This document shows positions 6,431-13,799 of a stretch of DNA of 55,445 bases, piece after piece. The stretch covers positions 1-55,445 of the forward strand of contig JAUYMU010000080.1 in NCBI GenBank assembly GCA_030698405.1. The letters are read 5' to 3'. How positions within the stretch are numbered: position 1 is the first letter of the stretch; each line of letters starts with the position of its first letter. Under the pieces are notes generated by a model. That model saw only the letters and a list, made by a program, of their open reading frames with translations, ran no database searches and was not told the origin of the DNA. Origin of the DNA: Bacteroidota bacterium (GTDB lineage Bacteria; Bacteroidota; Bacteroidia; Bacteroidales; Prolixibacteraceae). Made by a program: the position numbers and the translations under genes.

Positions 6431-8971
6431 TTAATGATTTACTACAAGTTGTCCGGAGAATTGATTGGTACCGTCATTAGCAACTATCAAATAGGTTCCG
6501 GAAGTATAGCTGGCAAACGATAGTGTGAATGTTGGGCCACTCTTCGAATCCTTTTTGATTATTTTTCCATCTCTGTCATAGATGGTTACATCAAGTTTCT
6601 TTTTCGAATCAGAACCTTTTAAAGTTACAGTTGCTTTGTCTTTGGTTGGATTGGGGACAATGATTAGCTGGTGAGCTCCATCTGTATGGTTAATTGCAGG
6701 TTGTGTCCTGGATGTTTTGGCTGGTGCTGACATTGTCACCAGTTGTTGCTTGCGGGCTGCACCGGCAGGAAGTTTGAAGTTTATTGGCATTTCGTAAGCC
6801 ACATCTACCGTTTCTCCATTCTGTTTACCGGGAGTCCATTTGGGCATCGATTCAACAATTCGCAGTCCTTCCTTATCTAATGATGGGTCCACACCACGGT
6901 ATAATCGTACATTTTTAACACTTCCGGTTTTGTCAATAACAAATTTTACGGTAATCTGTCCTTGAATGCCGTTTTCAAGGGCAATGGTCGGGTATTTCAT
7001 TGAACTTGCAACGTAGGTTTTCAAAGCTTCAACACCTCCGGGAAATTGGGGCATTTCTTCCACCATGGTAAAAACATCGCTCGTTTTCTTCGTGGTAATT
7101 TCGAGCACTCCGTTTTTGCCTTTTTCTCCGTATTTGGCAGCTGCCGTCTCGCCTTTTAAGACATTCACTGAATGGATAGTTTCCGGATCAATATCATCCA
7201 TTTTCGTGTCCGGAGAAACTATTCCATCAATTACAATTAAAGGATTGTTTGCGGCTCCAAAGGTTTTGTTATCGCGGAATTCTATCTTTGAATTAAAAGT
7301 GTTGGATAGATTTGTCTTTGGATCGTTGCGATAACCTATAACGATCGGTTCAGACGTCTTACTGCCAGGTGTTGCAGCCACTCCTTTTTTCGTTGTAATT
7401 AAAATTACTCCGTTTTTCCCTTTCTCTCCATATAAACTGGTTGCCGATTTGTCCTTTATGACTGAAATCGATTCAATGTTTTCAGGAGGAATACTATTTA
7501 CATTTTGGTTTTTATCAACAACTCCATCAATTACAATCAAAGGCTGATTTCCTGTGCCGTCTGTATTCCCAAATTTCAACGGAGAATTTGTTTGAACTTT
7601 GAAGGTTTCAGATTTCTGATTGTCTTTTTTTAGGTATATAAAAACGACGCCATCTTTGCCTTTTTCTCCGTATTCTTCAACCGCAGTTTTGTTCTTAAGA
7701 ACATCAATGTGGTCAATATTTTGCGGAATAATTTTCTCAATTTCATCTTTATGAATTTCCTTTCCATCAACAATGTATAGAACATTATCTGATATTTCTA
7801 AAGGTTTTGAAGCCGCAATTTCATTTCCCATTGCTTCAATACCAATAGTGGTTGTTTTCATGGTAATCAGCATTTCCTTTTCAAAATCAGGTTGTACCTT
7901 TTGGCTTTCAAAGCCGACATACGAAACCACAATGGGCGATTCGTCGCTTACTTTGAGTATGAAATTGCCATTGTCATCAGTTATTGTTCCGATTGTTTTG
8001 CCTGAAATGACAACCGATGCGCTTTTCAATGGATTCCCTTTTTCATCGGTAACTCTCCCTTTGACTGTTCTTTCGTTTCGAGTCAAATCTGTTGCAGGCT
8101 CTTCTTTTTGAATAAACTTATATTCCGGCGCGGAAAAAGCATAAAAAACTCCCGCTATGAGCGGTAAAATCAATAAAAGTTTTAGTTTTCTGATTGGTGA
8201 ACTTATAGTCTGTTTCATCATGTTAAATCGTTTTTTGTTGAGTGAATAATTGAACGAATTGGCCAGTGAAATCACCGGTCCGCCGAACATCTGGTTCAGC
8301 AAAGCCGCACGGTAAATCGCCGGATTGGAGCTACGCTGCAGCGCCCGCTCGTCGGCCAGGTATTCGTGGTTTTGCCTGATCAGATGGCCGTAAAGCCATA
8401 CCGCAGGATTAAACCACTGCACCGTGCGAAGGATTTCAAACAGCAGTAAATCAATCCAGTGCTGTTGCCTGATGTGCTCCAGTTCGTGGTTCACAATTTC
8501 GCGCGTCTCGATTTCGTCGATTGAAGGATTGACAAAAACGAATGAAAAAAATGAAAACGAAGCGGGGTATTCAGCAGTACGGATCAATTTTGCGGAACTA
8601 AACGAATGTATTTCTGAGTTTCGGATAATCCTGAATACAGGAAGTGTTTGTCTTAAGATCCTATATCCCAGGTAAATAATTCCTGAAATGTATAAAGACA
8701 AAAGCAACACATTTTGCAATGGAACCGGTTCGCTCACTTCCGCGATTCCCTGAATCTGAGGTTCGAAAACTTCAGCAGTAGGAACAACAGGCAACAAAAC
8801 CGTGTAATGCCATGTGAAAAACGGGAAAATGATTGAGATCAAAATCCCGGAAACAAGGTAGATGCGGTTCAAAACAAAGAACCGCTCGTCCCGGAGAAAC
8901 AGCGCGTAAACCAAAGCAAAACCAGTCAGCCAAACTGACGATTTAATCAGATAAGTTGCCAATGCTTCCAT
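6431..8971 (-). CDS. BlaR1/MecR1-type M56 peptidase fused to plug-like repeats, TonB C-terminal domain and T9SS-like tail
   Basis: An 846-residue multidomain protein. Residues 1-280 form the M56 membrane part, with four hydrophobic segments and the zinc site HELEH at 162-166 followed by NHEYLADE near 201-208. A CarboxypepD_reg-like domain spans about 302-372. Three repeats then resemble TonB-receptor plug ends (about 396-448, 478-528, 578-628), each ending in a Y-GEKGK-GV signature. A TonB C-terminal domain lies at about 650-735 (PGG, GYP-type start, PKWTPGKQNGE). The last 75 residues resemble a T9SS type A sorting domain (PNPTKDKATVTL; SGTYLIV). M56 proteins sense a signal and cut a BlaI repressor, and the blaI-type gene is 10 bp upstream. 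The tail is hard to reconcile with an inner-membrane protein. Confidence 0.88.
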   Translation of the reverse strand: MEALATYLIKSSVWLTGFALVYALFLRDERFFVLNRIYLVSGILISIIFPFFTWHYTVLLPVVPTAEVFEPQIQGIAEVSEPVPLQNVLLLSLYISGIIYLGYRILRQTLPVFRIIRNSEIHSFSSAKLIRTAEYPASFSFFSFVFVNPSIDEIETREIVNHELEHIRQQHWIDLLLFEILRTVQWFNPAVWLYGHLIRQNHEYLADERALQRSSNPAIYRAALLNQMFGGPVISLANSFNYSLNKKRFNMMKQTISSPIRKLKLLLILPLIAGVFYAFSAPEYKFIQKEEPATDLTRNERTVKGRVTDEKGNPLKSASVVISGKTIGTITDDNGNFILKVSDESPIVVSYVGFESQKVQPDFEKEMLITMKTTTIGIEAMGNEIAASKPLEISDNVLYIVDGKEIHKDEIEKIIPQNIDHIDVLKNKTAVEEYGEKGKDGVVFIYLKKDNQKSETFKVQTNSPLKFGNTDGTGNQPLIVIDGVVDKNQNVNSIPPENIESISVIKDKSATSLYGEKGKNGVILITTKKGVAATPGSKTSEPIVIGYRNDPKTNLSNTFNSKIEFRDNKTFGAANNPLIVIDGIVSPDTKMDDIDPETIHSVNVLKGETAAAKYGEKGKNGVLEITTKKTSDVFTMVEEMPQFPGGVEALKTYVASSMKYPTIALENGIQGQITVKFVIDKTGSVKNVRLYRGVDPSLDKEGLRIVESMPKWTPGKQNGETVDVAYEMPINFKLPAGAARKQQLVTMSAPAKTSRTQPAINHTDGAHQLIIVPNPTKDKATVTLKGSDSKKKLDVTIYDRDGKIIKKDSKSGPTFTLSFASYTSGTYLIVANDGTNQFSGQLVVNH

Positions 8972-8981
8972 GTTTTTGGTT

Positions 8982-9347
8982 TTAGTCTTTCGACAGTTCT
9001 CTTTTAGTTTCTTCCATCAATTGTTCCAAATCCTGAATCGTCAGGTCTTTTTCCCTCACAAAGAACGAAGCCATTGCCGGAAACGAGTTATTGAAGTAGC
9101 TTTTCATTAAGCCAAAAAGCTGTGTTTTCGAATATTCATCCTTCGATACCAAAGGAAAATAAACATGCACGTTCCCGTAGGTGCGGTGCGCAACAATTTC
9201 CTTTTTTTCAAGAATACGAAGTACGGTTGAAACGGTATTTCTCACGGGTTTTGGCTCATCGAAGCGGTCGCGGATGTCTTTAACCAGTCCTTCGCCCATT
9301 TCCCACAGATGTTGCATTACCTGTTCTTCAGCTTTTGTCAGTTGCAT
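8982..9347 (-). CDS. BlaI/MecI-family transcriptional repressor
   Basis: A 121-residue winged-helix repressor of the penicillinase repressor family (begins MQLTKAEEQVMQHLWEMGEG; recognition region VRNTVSTVLRILEKK; wing AHRTYGNVHVYFPLVS). The C-terminal half is the dimerisation helix region. The BlaR1-type gene starts 10 bp downstream, giving the classic repressor-antirepressor operon. Two palindromic operators lie upstream, one between the promoter boxes, so the operon should repress itself. No beta-lactamase gene is seen nearby, so the target regulon is probably envelope stress or an unlinked gene. Confidence 0.9.
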   Translation of the reverse strand: MQLTKAEEQVMQHLWEMGEGLVKDIRDRFDEPKPVRNTVSTVLRILEKKEIVAHRTYGNVHVYFPLVSKDEYSKTQLFGLMKSYFNNSFPAMASFFVREKDLTIQDLEQLMEETKRELSKD

Positions 9348-9380
9348 AGTTGTCGTTTTATTTTTGTCAATCCTTCACGA

Positions 9381-9412
9381 CAAATATATGACTATAAAGT
9401 TAGTCATGCAAA
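9381..9412 (-). promoter_or_regulatory. blaI promoter (-33 and -7 boxes)
   Basis: On the minus strand TTTG (9409-9412) is followed after 20 bp by TATATTTG (9381-9388), an excellent match to the Bacteroidota TTTG-N19-TAnnTTTG promoter, 33 bp before the blaI ATG. Confidence 0.75.
9390..9405. promoter_or_regulatory. BlaI operator 1
   Basis: Palindrome GACTA-TAAAGT-TAGTC lying exactly between the -33 and -7 boxes of the blaI promoter. A bound repressor dimer would block polymerase, which supports autoregulation. Confidence 0.75.
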
Positions 9413-9430
9413 TAATTTGATGTCTTTAAT

Positions 9431-9446
9431 GACTAAAAACATAGTC
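9431..9446. promoter_or_regulatory. BlaI operator 2
   Basis: Second palindrome of the same form, GACTA-AAAACA-TAGTC, 41 bp from operator 1. Identical arms with different spacers mark it as a genuine second site for the same repressor. Confidence 0.72.
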
Positions 9447-9691
9447 GATTTATATATTATACAACATGAATCAAATTGAAGCAGTTGAAGGTGAAGATGA
9501 ATTTTGAAATCGAAATGTTTCGTACCTACGGCACTCTTGACATGTTGGTGGAGATTCCTGTCCGTCACATGAATGTGACGGCAAAGGATAATGCTCTAAT
9601 CAGCGAAACTGATTATTGGATTGACAATCAATAACATATCCACTGAGCCTAATTTTCTCACCTTCTCCGGACTTCGGATTTCCGGCTCTTC
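9447..9691. other. intergenic region with a near-perfect palindrome and a possible 45-aa ORF
   Basis: The 344 bp between blaI and the DUF2179 gene holds, beyond the blaI operators, a 20-nt near-palindrome at 9562-9581 (CCGTCACAT-GA-ATGTGACGG). An ORF of 45 codons starts at 9496 or close to it (MNFEIEMFRTYGTLDMLVEI) and spans the palindrome, but it has no recognised family and may be chance. The segment around CCTACGGCACTCTTGACATG has the look of a dispersed intergenic element. No stronger feature is seen. Confidence 0.4.
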
Positions 9692-10270
9692 TCACTTCCC
9701 CTTTCGCCAATACTGCATCGGGTTTACCTGCGTGTAGAAACCTTTGCTCACAAATTTCACATCGGCAATCGAATAAAAAGCTTTGGGATTGTAGGTACGT
9801 ATAATGTCAACCACATGGGCTAATTCGGTTCTTTTAATAATAGAATAAATGATTGAAACTTCCTCAATGGCACCGTGCGCTTCCTGATGGGTAATTCCGT
9901 ATCCTTCAGATTTTAACTTTTCAATCAGATCCTGAGCATCTCGTCTGGTTATAATTTGAAGCTGAACAATGCCCATTGCCAGTTTTTCTTCGATGATCAT
10001 TCCGATGTAATTTCCGGTGGCAAAGCCTGCTCCATAAGCCACATAACAAACCCAATTATCGAGGTTCTGCATTATTTTACTGATGGCCAGCAGCCAGATG
10101 AGCACTTCAAAAAATCCCAGAATAGGAGCAATCATTTTTTGCCCTTTGGCAACCATCACAATGCGAATGGTTCCGATGCTTACGTCAGCTATTCGGGCAA
10201 GAAAAATAAGTAAAGGAAGAATTACGTAGGTAAATGTATCTCCATCGAACAATGATTTCAATTCATTCAT
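9692..10270 (-). CDS. DUF2179 / UPF0316-type membrane protein
   Basis: A 192-residue protein. Three hydrophobic segments fill the first 110 residues (for example YVILPLLIFLARIADVSIG), including the motif RIADVSIGTIRIV that marks UPF0316/DUF5698 proteins. A cytoplasmic C-terminal DUF2179-like domain follows (residues about 110-185; EVSIIYSIIKRTEL, NPKAFYSIADVKFV). Function is unknown for the family; the C-terminal domain is shared with YitT proteins, one of which is encoded at 23973-24896 in this window. It stands alone on the minus strand. Confidence 0.85.
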   Translation of the reverse strand: MNELKSLFDGDTFTYVILPLLIFLARIADVSIGTIRIVMVAKGQKMIAPILGFFEVLIWLLAISKIMQNLDNWVCYVAYGAGFATGNYIGMIIEEKLAMGIVQLQIITRRDAQDLIEKLKSEGYGITHQEAHGAIEEVSIIYSIIKRTELAHVVDIIRTYNPKAFYSIADVKFVSKGFYTQVNPMQYWRKGK

Positions 10271-10421
10271 AATGAGTTCTGTAAAATGATGGTATTAATA
10301 TTCCAGCTATAAAACAGTTGAACTGCTAAAAGTATCTCCTTGGTTGATGTTTGATTTTAAATAACATATTGTTAAAATTTAGGGCGTTTAATTTTAAACA
10401 GAAGCTTAAAAGTAGTTATTT

Positions 10422-11999
10422 TTAGAACTCCGATGTGAAATGGAATTTGATATCCTTAAATTCGCTTTGAGCCATGTCGAGAATAAACTGTGAGTCGGCC
10501 ATAAATACATCGCGGCCACGTTTATCGGTAGCCATTTTCTGGTGCTTGCGGTTCCTGAATTCTTCAAGAGCCTTCGGATTGTTGCTTTGAATCCAGCAGG
10601 CTTTGTACATCTGCATTGGCTCAAAGCGGCATTTGGCGTTGTATTCGTGTTCGAGCCGGTATTGAATTACTTCCAGCTGAAGTTGTCCTACTGTTCCAAT
10701 GATTTTCCGTCCGTTAAACTGGCTGGTAAATAGCTGTGCAACACCTTCATCCATCAACTGATCAATTCCTTTGTTGAGTTGCTTTGTTTTCATAGGATCG
10801 GCATTCTCAACGAATTTGAATAATTCAGGAGAAAAGCTTGGCAAACCTTTGAAATGAATTTCCTCACCTGCGGTAATTGTGTCGCCAATGATAAATGATC
10901 CGTTGTCGGGAAAACCTACAATATCGCCGGGAAATGCTTCCTCGATGATTTCTTTCTGCGAAGCCATAAATGCTGTCGGACTCGATACACGAAAGGTTTT
11001 TCCGGTGCGAACCTGCTTATAAATGGCGTTCCGCTCAAACTTTCCGGAGCAAACTTTAACGAATGCAATACGGCTGCGGTGATTAGGATCGATGTTGGCG
11101 TGAATTTTAAAAACGAATCCGCTGAATTTTTCTTCTTCAGGTTCAACCACGCGTTCTTCAGTTTGCACAGGACGTGGCCAGGGCGCAATTTTCACAAAGG
11201 CGTCCAATAATTCCTGAACGCCAAAATTGTACAAGGCGCTTCCAAAAAATACTGGTGCAAGGTTTCCGGCAAGGTAATCATCGTGGTTGAAAGGCGGATA
11301 ACCACCGTAAACCAATTCCAGATCGTCGCGCAAAGTCTGAGCGTCGCCTTTAATGTATTTTTCGAGCTCCGGACTATTCAAGTCGGTAAACGAAATTCCG
11401 GGCTCAATGTCCTGAATAGAAGCCTTAAACAGGTTCAGGCTTTTATTGTAAATGTTGTAAACACCTTTAAATTCGGGACCGTTGTTTATTGGCCAACTCA
11501 ATGGATTGATGCTGATTTGCAGTTGACGTTCAATATCGTCGAGTAATTCGAAAGTGTCCTGTGTTGGGCGGTCGAGTTTGTTGATGAAAACGATGACAGG
11601 AGTTTTGCGCATCCGGCAAACATTCATCAGTTTTTCGGTTTGCGGTTCAACGCCTTTTGCAGCATCGATCACAATAATTACACTGTCAACGGCTGTCAGT
11701 GTACGAAATGTATCTTCCTGAAAGTCCTGGTGACCGGGAGTATCCAGAATATTTACCTTGTAGCCATCGTATTCGAAACCCATTACTGAAGTAGCCACCG
11801 AAATACCGCGCTGGCGTTCGATTTCCATAAAGTCGGAGGTGGCTCCTTTTTTGATTTTATTGCTTTTTACAGCGCCGGCAACGTGTATAGCGCCTCCAAA
11901 TAAAAGTAGTTTTTCTGTCAGGGTTGTTTTTCCGGCATCCGGGTGACTTACAATGGCAAAGGTTCTTCTTCTGCGAATTTCTTTCTGATTACTCATCAA
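10422..11999 (-). CDS. prfC: peptide chain release factor 3
   Basis: A 525-residue translational GTPase. The GTP-binding motifs are clear: P-loop SHPDAGKTT near residues 18-26, DTPGHQDF (G3) and NKLD (G4). Family hallmarks ERQRGISVATSVM and the C-terminal domain GQLQLEVIQYRLEHEY are present. RF3 recycles RF1/RF2 from the ribosome after peptide release. Length fits the family (about 525-530). Two ATGs are adjacent at the start; either could serve. The minus strand has a -7 box TATTTTTG (12020-12027) about 20 bp upstream. The gene is monocistronic. Confidence 0.96.
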   Translation of the reverse strand: MMSNQKEIRRRRTFAIVSHPDAGKTTLTEKLLLFGGAIHVAGAVKSNKIKKGATSDFMEIERQRGISVATSVMGFEYDGYKVNILDTPGHQDFQEDTFRTLTAVDSVIIVIDAAKGVEPQTEKLMNVCRMRKTPVIVFINKLDRPTQDTFELLDDIERQLQISINPLSWPINNGPEFKGVYNIYNKSLNLFKASIQDIEPGISFTDLNSPELEKYIKGDAQTLRDDLELVYGGYPPFNHDDYLAGNLAPVFFGSALYNFGVQELLDAFVKIAPWPRPVQTEERVVEPEEEKFSGFVFKIHANIDPNHRSRIAFVKVCSGKFERNAIYKQVRTGKTFRVSSPTAFMASQKEIIEEAFPGDIVGFPDNGSFIIGDTITAGEEIHFKGLPSFSPELFKFVENADPMKTKQLNKGIDQLMDEGVAQLFTSQFNGRKIIGTVGQLQLEVIQYRLEHEYNAKCRFEPMQMYKACWIQSNNPKALEEFRNRKHQKMATDKRGRDVFMADSQFILDMAQSEFKDIKFHFTSEF

Positions 12000-12019
12000 T
12001 TATAATTTTTTTGAAGCTG

Positions 12020-12027
12020 CAAAAATA
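12020..12027 (-). promoter_or_regulatory. prfC -7 box
   Basis: Minus strand TATTTTTG matches TAnnTTTG, 20 bp before the prfC start. No convincing -33 box. Confidence 0.45.
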
Positions 12028-12122
12028 GAACTTTATCTGATACGAATTAAAGGACTGGATGAAAGTAGGTCTGATTGCTTCTAAATTGAGTCACTGGAAG
12101 TCAGATAATCAATTCATTTTTT

Positions 12123-12251
12123 TTATTTCGACCGGATGTCCCAAATCTCAGGATCAAGGTAATCACAAAATATTGCAATTATTTTAATGGTGTTTGTTTC
12201 TGGAAATGGCCTGTAATGAATAGTGTATGGGAATTTGATTTTAAAGGGCAC
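12123..12251 (-). pseudogene. C-terminal remnant of a RelE/ParE-family toxin
   Basis: A 42-codon frame from a GTG at 12251 to TAA 12123. It reads PFKIKFPYTIHYRPFPETN then TIKIIAIFCDYLDPEIWDIR, the final beta-strands and tail of a ParE/RelE toxin (normally about 95 residues). The first half of the toxin, with its helices, is missing: the frame begins 2 bp after the stop of the antitoxin gene, exactly where a full toxin would begin. An internal deletion at the junction has therefore removed the toxin's N-terminus, and the protein cannot fold as a toxin. Confidence 0.75.
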
Positions 12252-12253
12252 GG

Positions 12254-12472
12254 TTATAGTTTTATTTTTAGTTCAATATCTTCCCAACTCAAACAACTTT
12301 CCGGATTATCTTCCATTCGTTGCATTCGGTTGCGGACTATTTCCTTTTGTTCTTCGGAAATGTCAATGTCATTTGATACTTGAATTTTTTGAACGAACGA
12401 GATGCTTTTCATCATCTCAATGAAAATATTTTCTTTATTGTCAGGTATTGTAATCGTAAAATTCTTCATCAC
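12254..12472 (-). CDS. antitoxin of a ParE-type TA locus (now orphaned)
   Basis: A 72-residue acidic protein (MMKNFTITIPDNKENIFIEM...; C-terminal WEDIELKIKL). The start resembles small beta-strand-led antitoxins and the C-terminal half is helical and acidic, as needed to bind a toxin. The gene is directly followed by the truncated ParE-type toxin, so it appears to be the surviving half of a TA pair. The start at 12472 (MMK) or the next codon is equally likely. Confidence 0.7.
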   Translation of the reverse strand: MMKNFTITIPDNKENIFIEMMKSISFVQKIQVSNDIDISEEQKEIVRNRMQRMEDNPESCLSWEDIELKIKL

Positions 12473-12539
12473 TTTGACTTTTTATTTTTGTAAAAATAGT
12501 TAATTTTTTCTGACGAGAAATATTCATCTTCTTGATTGA

Positions 12540-13664
12540 TCACTTCATTTTCTGCAACCTTTCCGAAGCTTTGATTGCCTTTGAAATGGTTTCCCAGTAT
12601 TTTCGGTGAAATTTGCGACCTTCTTCGGAAGTGATTTCGTAGTAAGATTTTGGGGTATCAGTAGGGGCGAATTTTAGCTTTTTGCCTTCTTTGTAAAGAG
12701 CCGGAACTTCAGGATGAAACTGAACTGCAAACACATTCGGGTAGAGGCGGTGCTGAATGCCTTCAATTACTTGTCCGTCCATAGAGGTTGCGGTAACAAT
12801 CAGGTCTTTGCCAAGTTCTTCAATAGACTGATGGTGACTGCTATAAACAACCGGATCTACTTTCTTATTGGCTTTTACCTTTTTCAGGAAAAATGGATGA
12901 GCAGTGAATTTAATGGGATGAAAATTAATACCCATCAACATTGTATCAGTCGAAATTTCCTGCCAATAGTTCCGGTGCAACTGGTCTTTTTTTAGTTTCA
13001 GGGTTTCTTCGGCATTCATCTTTTTATAGGTTTGTGCCGGAATATCCTGAGTAAGCGTTCCTCCGGAAGCGACATTCATGCTTTGCAAACCGAGGCAAAA
13101 TCCGGTTACAAAATAGCCGGGTTTTTCATTCAGAAAGGGAGTAAACGATGCATTTTGTTTTCCGCCCAGCAGGTGAAACAGAAAACTCAGTTCAAACAAA
13201 TGTCGGTTTGGATCGGTAACTACCGAGTAAAGATTCTTTTGTCCGTATAGTTCGGGCTGAATGTCGGGGCCGCCAAAAAAGAAAATCCCCACCGAACGAT
13301 CAAACAGATTTTTGAAGGTTTTGGTCCACTCATTCCGTGTGTAAATTTTCGCAGGACTTTCTTCCCCGTCAAGTTGCTGTAAATGAAACAGGTTCATTTC
13401 AGGTTTTTTGATCAGCGCGATTGATTTGCTGTAATCGTAACTTTCGGCTGTGGAATAAACACCAACAAATTCGACATCCGAAAGATGCAGTATGTTGTTA
13501 TTTAGCATAAAATGAATGGTTTCTATATTCTGTACCGTTGGATGCGCCAACAAAATGTAAGTCTTATTTTGATTTAGCTCATTTTCCAGAAAATTCTGAG
13601 CGAATCCAAGGTTTATTGAAATTGCTAAAACCAGCGTAAATACAAATCTTCCGAAGTTTTTCAT
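12540..13664 (-). CDS. exported class I glutamine-amidotransferase-like (C26-type) protein
   Basis: A 374-residue protein with a signal peptide (residues 1-22, ends GFAQ). The body carries the class I amidotransferase/peptidase C26 pattern: an oxyanion-region motif FFFGGPDIQPELYG (127-141), the nucleophile elbow GFCLGLQ with Cys190, the SSHHQS motif near 275-280 and FHPE with His317 and Glu319. The triad is complete. Cytoplasmic relatives hydrolyse gamma-glutamyl compounds; an exported version may act on periplasmic gamma-glutamyl peptides, but the substrate is not deducible. It is single and diverges from the plus-strand GH16-like gene. Confidence 0.8.
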   Translation of the reverse strand: MKNFGRFVFTLVLAISINLGFAQNFLENELNQNKTYILLAHPTVQNIETIHFMLNNNILHLSDVEFVGVYSTAESYDYSKSIALIKKPEMNLFHLQQLDGEESPAKIYTRNEWTKTFKNLFDRSVGIFFFGGPDIQPELYGQKNLYSVVTDPNRHLFELSFLFHLLGGKQNASFTPFLNEKPGYFVTGFCLGLQSMNVASGGTLTQDIPAQTYKKMNAEETLKLKKDQLHRNYWQEISTDTMLMGINFHPIKFTAHPFFLKKVKANKKVDPVVYSSHHQSIEELGKDLIVTATSMDGQVIEGIQHRLYPNVFAVQFHPEVPALYKEGKKLKFAPTDTPKSYYEITSEEGRKFHRKYWETISKAIKASERLQKMK

Positions 13665-13799
13665 CTCTTTATAATTTGCTAACTATTATAATTTTTTTGT
13701 GAAAATACCGTTTTTCAACCAAACATCGAAAAAAGTCGTGATGTTTGTTTTATTTGCTATTTTTAGAATTTCGAATTTCAGATCAAAAAAAAACTGACT

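Noticed and set aside
8982-9347. Linked beta-lactamase controlled by BlaI/BlaR1
   Set aside because: No beta-lactamase or penicillin-binding protein gene is present in the neighbourhood, so a resistance function is not claimed.
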